Below are positions 11,172-18,136 of a DNA stretch of 47,514 nt, piece after piece. The notes below the pieces were generated by a model, which saw only the letters and a list, made by a program, of their open reading frames with translations, was not told the origin of the DNA and did not search any database. Source of the stretch: Phormidesmis sp. RL_2_1. Its GTDB lineage: Bacteria > Cyanobacteriota > Cyanobacteriia > Phormidesmidales > Phormidesmidaceae. Position numbers and translations under genes: made by a program. The stretch spans positions 1-47,514 of the forward strand of contig JAAUPS010000011.1 in the NCBI GenBank assembly GCA_012033015.1, in the 5' to 3' direction. How positions within the stretch are numbered: the stretch's first letter is position 1; each line of letters begins with the position of its first letter.

Positions 11172-12560
11172 CTAGAGCTGTTCTTCAAGCATTGAAAATC
11201 GCTTAAATGCCTTACTGTTGCGCTGAATTGCCCGCTCAATCGAACCGCCAACAACCATCGGCTTCACCTCACGGCATTGCGACCACAAATAGGAGATCGG
11301 CTCAAAAAAGCGCTGAAACGTTCCCAACAGATTTTGATGGTGATTTAAGTTCGCATGAAACCCTTCATGCTCATGACACAAACATCTCTCCATCCAATAG
11401 AGTGCATCTAGATGAGACAGCTCAAACATAGGAGAGCGCAGCAGCCGATACAGCGTTGGCAAAAAGAAAGCGTCATCTCTAAAGGTCATGGGCAACCAGC
11501 CTGAGAGTCCGCCCATCACCCCTTTTTGCCCCCGCAAAACAATCATATTAGCCAGCCACTTTTCATAGGCGGTAGGTTGCGGCATGTCCTTGTACACATC
11601 TTGGGCAATCACCTGAGACATGGTGGTATGAAAAGCTTCATCCAGCAGATGATAGTGAGAAACCGATGTCGGCACAGGAATATAGCTGCCCTGCCGCTCC
11701 AAGTGACGAAACTTTTTGTAGTACTGGTACTCGTAGCCCTTGAGAGAAATATTCGCGACCATCCTCATGGTGTAGTAGTGACAAGCCATGAAGGGCGAAC
11801 TGCCCCAACTCAGCGTCAAAAATTTGATGATCGAAGGAGATGCCGTATTGCCCGCAAGTCCACCGGTTGCCGTAGGAATGGAAGCACCCTCGCGCGCAGA
11901 CAAATACTGGGAGTAGTAGCGATCGCGATTGGGATGCACCATCCGGTTAAAAGTTCGCAAGCAGCTATCTTGCAAAGAGTTCGATTCATTGCCCCAGCGG
12001 GTTTCAAAAGCGCTCGAAACCGCTTTAGGAATGAGCTTGCTCAAGTAAGTTTGCTGGGACGATTTCTTTTTCGAGCGTACCGGCTTGTGCAAAAACGATT
12101 TACCCATCAGAGCAATTTTAGTTTTTAGACCAATCCGCTGAAATGTATTGATATGAAAACGTTCTTGACTCGTTTCAAACGTTAGCTCTTCACAAAGCTT
12201 TTCGTAGCGACCCAAATGGGCAAATACCCCCGTGGTCACTTGGTTATAAAGCATTGTGTTGGCTTCAGCATTAGCGGTGTGGTTGTACTGACCAACCCAA
12301 TACAAATGGTTGAGGGCCCGCTTTTGACTCTCTGAAGCATGTTCGTAAAAAGGTGTGCCATACAGGGTCGAAAACTCTCTTTCTCCCCAGTAGTCTTGAC
12401 TATTTTTCTCATAGTCAAAGCTTTTACCCAACGCCTCAATTTTCTCGGTGTAGTCAGAGGCAATGTTGTTTTCGTAGGTTCTATCAATTAACTTAAAATG
12501 CTTTCCAACAGCAGAATCATGAGGTTTATTTTCAACGGAAACAGCAATTGAGGTGCTCAT
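11172..12560 (-). CDS. AurF/CylC-type dimetal-carboxylate enzyme, putative halogenase or oxygenase
   Basis: This ~462-residue protein is a predicted non-haem dimetal enzyme acting on an ACP-bound acyl chain. Seen in the sequence: an early Glu in HTANAEANTML, an ExxH in SQERFHINTF, and a full HxxxExxH in SHYHLLDEAFHTTM. This is the ligand pattern of the AurF family. A third ExxH (CHEHEGFHANLNHH) lies near the C-terminus. The gene sits between the ACP and the first PKS of a FAAL operon, the same order as cylA-cylB-cylC, where CylC chlorinates an unactivated carbon of the ACP-bound fatty acid. Halogenase is therefore favoured, but hydroxylation, N-oxygenation or desaturation cannot be excluded. 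I chose ATG 12560 over an in-frame TTG at 12635 because the extra N-terminus looks non-conserved; no strong Shine-Dalgarno site marks either. Confidence 0.75.
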   Translation of the reverse strand: MSTSIAVSVENKPHDSAVGKHFKLIDRTYENNIASDYTEKIEALGKSFDYEKNSQDYWGEREFSTLYGTPFYEHASESQKRALNHLYWVGQYNHTANAEANTMLYNQVTTGVFAHLGRYEKLCEELTFETSQERFHINTFQRIGLKTKIALMGKSFLHKPVRSKKKSSQQTYLSKLIPKAVSSAFETRWGNESNSLQDSCLRTFNRMVHPNRDRYYSQYLSAREGASIPTATGGLAGNTASPSIIKFLTLSWGSSPFMACHYYTMRMVANISLKGYEYQYYKKFRHLERQGSYIPVPTSVSHYHLLDEAFHTTMSQVIAQDVYKDMPQPTAYEKWLANMIVLRGQKGVMGGLSGWLPMTFRDDAFFLPTLYRLLRSPMFELSHLDALYWMERCLCHEHEGFHANLNHHQNLLGTFQRFFEPISYLWSQCREVKPMVVGGSIERAIQRNSKAFKRFSMLEEQL

Positions 12561-12667
12561 GGGCAGGATATTGGTTGTAAGGGTTGGACGAGCTACTGAA
12601 CAAAAATTTAAACAAAAATTGCGAATAACGCTCAAAAGAGGTGTCTGATATGGCTCAATTAGGTAGA

Positions 12668-12967
12668 TTAAGACGCTTTCAACTGAGTCTCTCCTAGATG
12701 CTGGGCCAATGCCTTCACGGTGGGATAGTCATAAATAAAGGTAGGATCGACTTCTGCGCCTAGCCATTCTTCTAACTCGCCCGTCATACCGACAGCCGAA
12801 GAAGAATCTAGACCATAGCTATCAAAAGGAACGTCGGTTTCAACCTCTTCTGGTTCCATATCCAGCAGATCTGCTAAATAGGACACCATCCACGCTTGAA
12901 TCTCTTGACTGGAAGGCAATGTGCTAGAAGACGAGGCACTAGGGGGCCGTGCAGAACTGTTTTCCAT
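12668..12967 (-). CDS. Free-standing acyl carrier protein
   Basis: This 99-residue protein carries the phosphopantetheine site FDSYGLDSSSAVGM, with the modified Ser following Asp. A Ser/Ala/Pro-rich N-terminal tail (~residues 1-22) precedes a standard four-helix carrier fold. Placed directly after FAAL and before the diiron enzyme, it is the expected acceptor of the acyl-adenylate and the likely platform on which the diiron enzyme acts, as CylB does for CylC. ATG 12967 is the only reasonable start; the ribosome site is weak, so coupling to the upstream gene is possible, although 181 nt separate them. Confidence 0.92.
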   Translation of the reverse strand: MENSSARPPSASSSSTLPSSQEIQAWMVSYLADLLDMEPEEVETDVPFDSYGLDSSSAVGMTGELEEWLGAEVDPTFIYDYPTVKALAQHLGETQLKAS

Positions 12968-13032
12968 CTGGTTTAATGTCTCTCAAAAGATTAAATACAA
13001 GGTCAGGAGCGGCCACTTAAGCATCAACTCAT

Positions 13033-13097
13033 CTGTTGTTGATGCCTGTTGTTGATGCCTGTTGTTGGTGCCTGTTGTTGGTGCATGTTGTTGGTGC
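13033..13097. repeat. 13-nt tandem repeat x5 between FAAL and ACP genes
   Basis: Five copies of CTGTTGTTGATGC or a close variant lie in the gap downstream of FAAL and upstream of the ACP start, with a sixth partial copy. The unit is not a multiple of three, as expected where no frame must be kept. Confidence 0.93.
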
Positions 13098-13148
13098 ATG
13101 TTGTTAAAAGCACATTTGCTGATGGGTTAATCGCGCGTTAACCACAGA

Positions 13149-15053
13149 TTAATCACTCGATGTGTTTTTAGTGATTTTTTCAAAAACAGTATCAATTTGA
13201 GACTGCAATGACTGAAAGGTGGCTTTCCTACGGGTATCTCGACTCCAATCCGCGACGATATTCAGCTCGTCGTTCATAAACGCTTGCTTGCAAGCTCTAC
13301 GGCGAATTTTGCCGCTTGAGGTTTTCAAAATGCTACCGGTTTTAATCAGCGCGATCGCATACACCTCTAAAGCATGATGAGTCGTCACCGCCTGTCGAAT
13401 ATTCTGAAAAATTTCTTCCACATTGAGCTGACGTAAGTGACCTCGCTTCACCTCTTGCACAATCACAAGCTGCTCAGAACGCTGCAACTCCATTGAAAAA
13501 GCTGCCCCCGCATCTAATCGCAGCGCCGGATGGCTTTGCTCTACTGTCAACTCAACATCTTGAGGATAATGATTTTGCCCCCTGATAATGATCAAATCCT
13601 TGATCCGACCGGTAACAAACAGTTCCTCTTCGATTAAAAATCCCAGATCTCCTGTGCGCATGAAAGGCCCCTTTGGTAAAGCATCTGTTACCGGAGCATC
13701 TGTTACCGGAGCATCTGGTGTCGAGGAGTTCGCACCGGTAGCCGTGTAAGCTTGAAAATTCGCCACGGTCTCCTCCGACTGATTCCAGTAGCCTTGGGCA
13801 ATGCTGTCGCCCGCCACCCAAATCTCCCCAACTTGCCCCTCTGCGCAAGGCACCAAACTTTCAGGATCAACAATTATCACCCTCTGCCCATTGAGCACTT
13901 GACCACAGCTCACTACCGTTCGCGTATTGTGCCGCTCCGGAGGTGACAGCTCCAAACGGCCCTGCTCTAATGCGTCAGCGTTAATGTGTTTCAGCACTGG
14001 CGGTGTCAGTTTGACGCCACCGGTAATAATCAAGGTTGACTCTGCCATGCCGTAGCAAGGGTAAAACGCTTCGCGCCGAAATCCATAGGGTTCAAAGACT
14101 TCAACAAAGCGATCAATCGTTTCAGCTCGAATAGGCTCAGCCCCTGTAAAAGCAACTTCCCACCGACTCAGATCGAGCCCCGCCCGCTTTTCTGGAGATG
14201 AGCGGCGTACCGCTAGCTCATAGGCAAAGTTGGGGCCACCACTGGTGGTCGCTTGATAGCGCGAAACAGCCCGCAGCCAGCGCAAAGGCTGTTGCAAAAA
14301 GTCAATTGGAGACATGAGGCAAACAGGAAATCCGGCATAAAGCGGCTGTAAGACGCCACCGATCAGACCCATGTCATGGTAAGGCGGCAGCCAAATGACG
14401 CCTTGACTGCGATCGCTGTGCCCAAAGCCCTGTGCGATCGCTTGAGAGTTGTGCATAATGTTAGCGTGGCTAACCATCACACCTTTCGGCTCTCCAGTTG
14501 ATCCAGAGGTGTACTGCAAAAAGGCCAGCATTTCAGCCGACAGTTGCGGCAGCTTCCACTGTTCAGCCATTTCAGGCTCTACCGCATCAGTCACCAGCCA
14601 GAGGAGCTTCGAGAGCAAAGGATCCTCGTCACAAAACTGTTTGAAAGCAGATGCTGACTGAGAGGCTGTCAGGGCAAACTGAATATCAGCGTTGGCCACA
14701 ATCGAGCGTAATCGAGAGGTCTTTTGATTACGGCGAGGAGAGTAAGCGGGTACAGCAACCACCCCAGCAAAGAGGCAGGCTAAAAATGCCAATACAAAAT
14801 CTAAGCCGGGCTGATAGGCCAGCAGCACCTTGCTTCCCATGGGCAGCCGAGACTGAAGAAAACCTGCAATCACCCTCACCTGGCACGCCAACTCAGCATA
14901 AGTAAGAGAGCCTGTTTCGGTTTCGCCGTGCAAAAAGGTATACGCTATCCGGTTGGGCTGCATCTGAGCTCTATAAAGCAAGATATCAGCAAAAGTTGAA
15001 TCTTCTTTCAGCGGCAAGGCTGAGACCTGCGGCCCAAATTCCAATGAAAGCAC
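13149..15053 (-). CDS. Fatty acyl-AMP ligase (FAAL)
   Basis: It adenylates a free fatty acid and passes it to an ACP, starting the lipid-primed PKS line. The ~634 residues hold the adenylate motifs QYTSGSTGEPKGVM and WLPPYHDMGLIGGVLQPLY, then TSGGPNFAYELAVRR, FTGAEPIRAETIDRF, YGMAES and TGDLGF, followed by the C-terminal lobe with KIRRRACK. Lack of CoA-ligase features and the neighbouring ACP support FAAL rather than an acyl-CoA synthetase. GTG 15053 is preferred to GTG 15056 because GGAGG sits five bases ahead of it. It is the first gene of the minus-strand operon and diverges from the desaturase. A 15-nt duplication inserts Val-Thr-Asp-Ala-Pro in a surface loop. Confidence 0.95.
   Translation of the reverse strand: MLSLEFGPQVSALPLKEDSTFADILLYRAQMQPNRIAYTFLHGETETGSLTYAELACQVRVIAGFLQSRLPMGSKVLLAYQPGLDFVLAFLACLFAGVVAVPAYSPRRNQKTSRLRSIVANADIQFALTASQSASAFKQFCDEDPLLSKLLWLVTDAVEPEMAEQWKLPQLSAEMLAFLQYTSGSTGEPKGVMVSHANIMHNSQAIAQGFGHSDRSQGVIWLPPYHDMGLIGGVLQPLYAGFPVCLMSPIDFLQQPLRWLRAVSRYQATTSGGPNFAYELAVRRSSPEKRAGLDLSRWEVAFTGAEPIRAETIDRFVEVFEPYGFRREAFYPCYGMAESTLIITGGVKLTPPVLKHINADALEQGRLELSPPERHNTRTVVSCGQVLNGQRVIIVDPESLVPCAEGQVGEIWVAGDSIAQGYWNQSEETVANFQAYTATGANSSTPDAPVTDAPVTDALPKGPFMRTGDLGFLIEEELFVTGRIKDLIIIRGQNHYPQDVELTVEQSHPALRLDAGAAFSMELQRSEQLVIVQEVKRGHLRQLNVEEIFQNIRQAVTTHHALEVYAIALIKTGSILKTSSGKIRRRACKQAFMNDELNIVADWSRDTRRKATFQSLQSQIDTVFEKITKNTSSD
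13681..13710. repeat. 15-nt tandem repeat x2 inside FAAL
   Basis: Two identical copies of GCATCTGTTACCGGA, plus the start of a third, encode Val-Thr-Asp-Ala-Pro repeats before the TGDLGF motif. In frame. Confidence 0.9.
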
Positions 15054-15056
15054 CAC

Positions 15057-15746
15057 TGCCTCCTCATTTTTCTATAAAAAACATGTCATGCTTACAAAAA
15101 GCACGTCAAAAGTATGTCAAAAGCATATAGATACAAGCATGAGACTAGACAAAACAAATGCCTAAAATCGAACAGGCACCAGGGTTAGGCACCAAAAACG
15201 AGCACCGGAGAGTGATAGAGGTGAAAAAGCCAGGATCTTTGCTTGTTTCTTATATAACAGAGTCTCATATCTCCTGCTAAAGCACTTTCCGCTTCTGGAA
15301 AAAATTCTCTGCTTCTAGGAAAGATCCCCTATTGAGAGTTGTTCTAGAGTATACAAAAACACAATTTCTCTTCTCGCAGGCTGAAACGGTTGCAACGAAT
15401 ACAAAACGAATACGGCAAGACCAATTCAATGTCTAAAATAGCTGAGTTTAGAGAGCCTTCCACATTAGGAAAGCCCCACGAATACTTTGAGATATGCTCT
15501 CTTACAGAGTTAGTACAGAGCCAGCGCTTACAAGCAGGCCGTCAATTCACCCAGAGCTTAAACAGCTCAAAGCAAGTGATTCAGTGCATCTTTACAAATG
15601 CAAATTTTTCAAATGCAAATTCAAAGCATCTTCATATAGCCCGAGGAAAGTCAAAGGTATGGTTAACGTCAGAAAGTCAGAAACGCTCAACAGTTAAAGA
15701 AAACGCTAACAGTTGAAGAAAACGTTGATGAAGGAAGAAAACGTTG
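15057..15746. other. Divergent intergenic region between FAAL operon and desaturase
   Basis: This AT-rich stretch of ~690 bases must carry the promoters for both the minus-strand FAAL operon and the plus-strand desaturase. On the minus strand TTGACA- and TTGACG-like hexamers occur around 15105-15120, but I cannot fix a matching -10 element. On the plus strand TTATATAACAG near 15250 is a possible -10. A 108-residue open frame at 15390-15716 has no recognisable domain, contains local repeats (AAATGCAAATTTTTC type) and is probably not a gene. Tandem GAAGAAAACG-type repeats run into the desaturase start. Confidence 0.6.
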
Positions 15747-16732
15747 ATGAAAGAAGAAAACGCTGATAAACAAGGCGCTGCTCGTAGCCCTTTTCCTGTA
15801 CGAGAAACCAGCTTCTCTGGCCAGCATAAAATTAAGGTTGACAATCCTTATTTGCAATCCATCTATCGACGCTTAAGCATCATCACAGTGCTCGTTCCTT
15901 TCATAGGTACCATTTTAGCAGTTGGCCTACTGTCGCTCCGGCCCATAGGATTTTTAGAAATAGCTCTCTTCGTCGTCATGTATACCCTGACGATTTTAGG
16001 CGTCGAGGTCGGCTATCACCGGCTCTTTGCACACAAAGCTTTTCAGACTTCCGCACCGGTCAAAGCCGCCTTGGCTATTTTAGGGTCAATGGCAGCTCAA
16101 GGTGGCTGTCTTTTTGGGTTGCTCATCACAGAAGGCATCACCAATACACAGATTTACCCGACGATCCCCATTCTCCTCATCTACATGGCAGCAATTTCTT
16201 AGGCCAACTCAGAGGATTATGGCACGCTCAAATGGGCTGGGTGCTCGCTGGCGAAATCACCAACGCTGGCGTCTTCGCCAAAGATATGATTAAAGACCCG
16301 CTCATGACTCAAATCAACAAGCGTCAGCATGTGTGGGTACTGCTAGGGCTAGTTATTCCCGCGTTAATCGGCTTCGTCGCGTCTGGCGGCAGCGCAATGG
16401 CCGCCATAGAAGGTCTCTTGTGGGGTGGATTGGTTCGCATCTTTATGGGTCAGCAGATCATGAATGCGACTAACTCTGTAGGGCATATGTACGGCAATCG
16501 CCCTTTTGAATCAGGCGATCGCAGCACCAACAATTTCTGGCTAGCAATACCCAGCATGGGACAGTCATGGCACAACAACCACCACGCATTTCCAGTATCT
16601 GCGGTAGCTGGGTTATACTGGTGGCAAATTGATTTGGGCACTTGGTTTATTCGCGGCCTCGAAGCTCTAAAGCTTGTTTGGGATGTCAAGGCACCTTCTG
16701 CCCAAAGAATCTCAGTCAAAAAGACTGTTTAG
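15747..16732 (+). CDS. Membrane fatty acid desaturase, three histidine boxes (one frameshift)
   Basis: This diiron membrane desaturase of the acyl-CoA/acyl-lipid delta-9 type (FA_desaturase family) inserts a double bond into a fatty acyl chain. All three boxes are visible: HRLFAH near residue 90, HHRRHH near 125, and HNNHH near 277, with hydrophobic membrane segments between them. The frame shifts in a T run at 16111-16115: adding one T joins MAAQGGCLF to WVAHHRRHH and then to the remaining open frame, so this is one gene of ~330 residues. ATG 15747 has an AAGGAAG site at good distance. It faces away from FAAL and precedes a thioesterase; it may supply an unsaturated primer or a terminal alkene to the cluster, or simply serve membrane lipids. 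Confidence 0.9.
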
Positions 16733-16782
16733 AGCCCTTCGCGCAAGCCTCTTTACCAGCCCTTTACCACCACTTAAAATGC

Positions 16783-16836
16783 GACTGAAAGGCTCCTTAA
16801 AACGACTTCAAACACGGCTTTAGCAGCCTTTCAGTC
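16783..16836 (+). other. Long-loop inverted repeat between desaturase and thioesterase
   Basis: GACTGAAAGGCT at 16783-16794 and its perfect complement AGCCTTTCAGTC at 16825-16836 frame a 30-nt loop in the 130-nt gap. There is no T run after it, so a simple intrinsic terminator is unlikely; an RNA processing or attenuation element is possible. Confidence 0.6.
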
Positions 16837-16862
16837 ATCGTTGGCAGGCTCAAGATACTGGC

Positions 16863-17663
16863 ATGATTCCAAGTCCGTGGATTTTATTTCCTCAGCCTAA
16901 TCCTCAAGCTGATGTTCGTCTATTCTGTTTTTCTCACGCTGGTGCAGGAGCCTCCATATTCAGGCCCTGGGCTGCGTTAACGGCTTCTACAGCCAAGAGC
17001 ACCGACACCGACATAGAAGCGACAGAAATAGCCATAGAAGTTTGCGCAGTGCAGCGACCTGGCCGCGAAAATCGGCTGAGCGAAACGCCCTACCGAAATG
17101 TCACGGCTTTAGTTCACCAAATGCATCCACAGCTTTTGCCCTATCTGGATCGCCCCTTTGTTTGCTTTGGTCACAGCGTAGGGGCACTCATTTGCTTTGA
17201 ATGGGTACGCCACTTGCAACAACAGCTCGGCCCTCTACCCTTAGCCCTGTTTGTGTCTAGCCGTCAGGCCCCGCAAATCCCAGTTGCTTTACCTTGGACA
17301 CATACCCTTTCTAGAAACGACCTCCTATCAGAGCTGCGCAGTTATGGCGGCACACCTGAAGCTGTCCTCAAAAGCCGCGATTTCATGGATCTTTATTTAC
17401 CCATTCTGCGAGCTGACTTGGCGATTCACGAAGCCTATGCATACTCACCAGCAGAGCCTTTGCCGATTCCTATTTCGGCATTTGGTGGCCTACAAGATTC
17501 AAAGGTTTCTAAAGCAAGTCTAGAAGCTTGGACCCAGCAAACAACACAAGATTTTAGACTACGGCTCTTTCCAGGTGGACATTTGTTTATTAAAGATTCA
17601 GCAGCAGGTATTCTACAAGCGATCGCACAAGACATTTCCTTAGCGCAAGTAGCACAAAGTTAG
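16863..17663 (+). CDS. Type II thioesterase (alpha/beta hydrolase)
   Basis: Editing thioesterases of this family hydrolyse wrong or stalled acyl groups from carrier proteins of PKS and NRPS lines. The ~266 residues show the N-terminal FCFSHAGAGASIF, the nucleophile motif FGHSVGALICFEW (Ser ~101), RQAPQ in the lid, an Asp in PISAFGGLQDSKV, and the catalytic His in FPGGHLFI. Length and motif spacing are typical. It lies 130 nt after the desaturase on the same strand and about 1.8 kb from FAAL, so service to the neighbouring PKS is the natural reading. The NRPS at 26509 is another possible client. Confidence 0.93.
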   Translation: MIPSPWILFPQPNPQADVRLFCFSHAGAGASIFRPWAALTASTAKSTDTDIEATEIAIEVCAVQRPGRENRLSETPYRNVTALVHQMHPQLLPYLDRPFVCFGHSVGALICFEWVRHLQQQLGPLPLALFVSSRQAPQIPVALPWTHTLSRNDLLSELRSYGGTPEAVLKSRDFMDLYLPILRADLAIHEAYAYSPAEPLPIPISAFGGLQDSKVSKASLEAWTQQTTQDFRLRLFPGGHLFIKDSAAGILQAIAQDISLAQVAQS

Positions 17664-18136
17664 ACTCTCATAATGTTCAAGAAACTCATTTTCGAGCATG
17701 TGTTTTCCACAACACATTACTAGATATTGAACCATTAAAGCCCATATCCAAGAATAATTTAGCCAAAAAGCCTAACCCATGGTTTCTTTATGCCTTTTGC
17801 TCTCATAAGCTAAGGTATACTTTGAAAGGTAACTAATTTTATTTTCAAAAAAACAAAAATAATAGAAACATTATTTATCTAGCAGCGTCTAGCAATAAAG
17901 ATACCAAAAAGAAGAGACCAAAAAGAGAGGCTCAGGGATCTTTCCATCAAACCCTAAAGCTGAATAATTGTTACCGCAAACGACCCATCATCCACTGAAA
18001 AGAGAGGCCAAATCCCGGCTTTATCATGCCTTCGAAGATGTCACACACTCGAAGTAGCCAGCACCAGGGATGCAGCGCTCAGCACTATAGATAGAAAAGA
18101 TAGAAAACCTGTAAACCGAGTTTATAAAGCTGCAAT
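17664..18136. other. Intergenic region upstream of the propeller protein
   Basis: About 470 AT-rich bases with no convincing gene, RNA or terminator. A/T tracts near 17835-17870 could form part of a promoter for the following gene, but no clear hexamer pair stands out. Confidence 0.5.

Noticed and set aside
1-15053. Heterocyst glycolipid (hgl) or olefin synthase locus
   Set aside because: The FAAL and ACP are separate proteins followed by a dimetal enzyme, and no sulfotransferase-thioesterase end is visible. The unseen downstream part keeps a small doubt for olefin synthase.
15390-15716. A 108-residue plus-strand open frame in the divergent promoter region
   Set aside because: No domain, low-complexity repeated segments, AT-rich context and no good ribosome site; likely non-coding.
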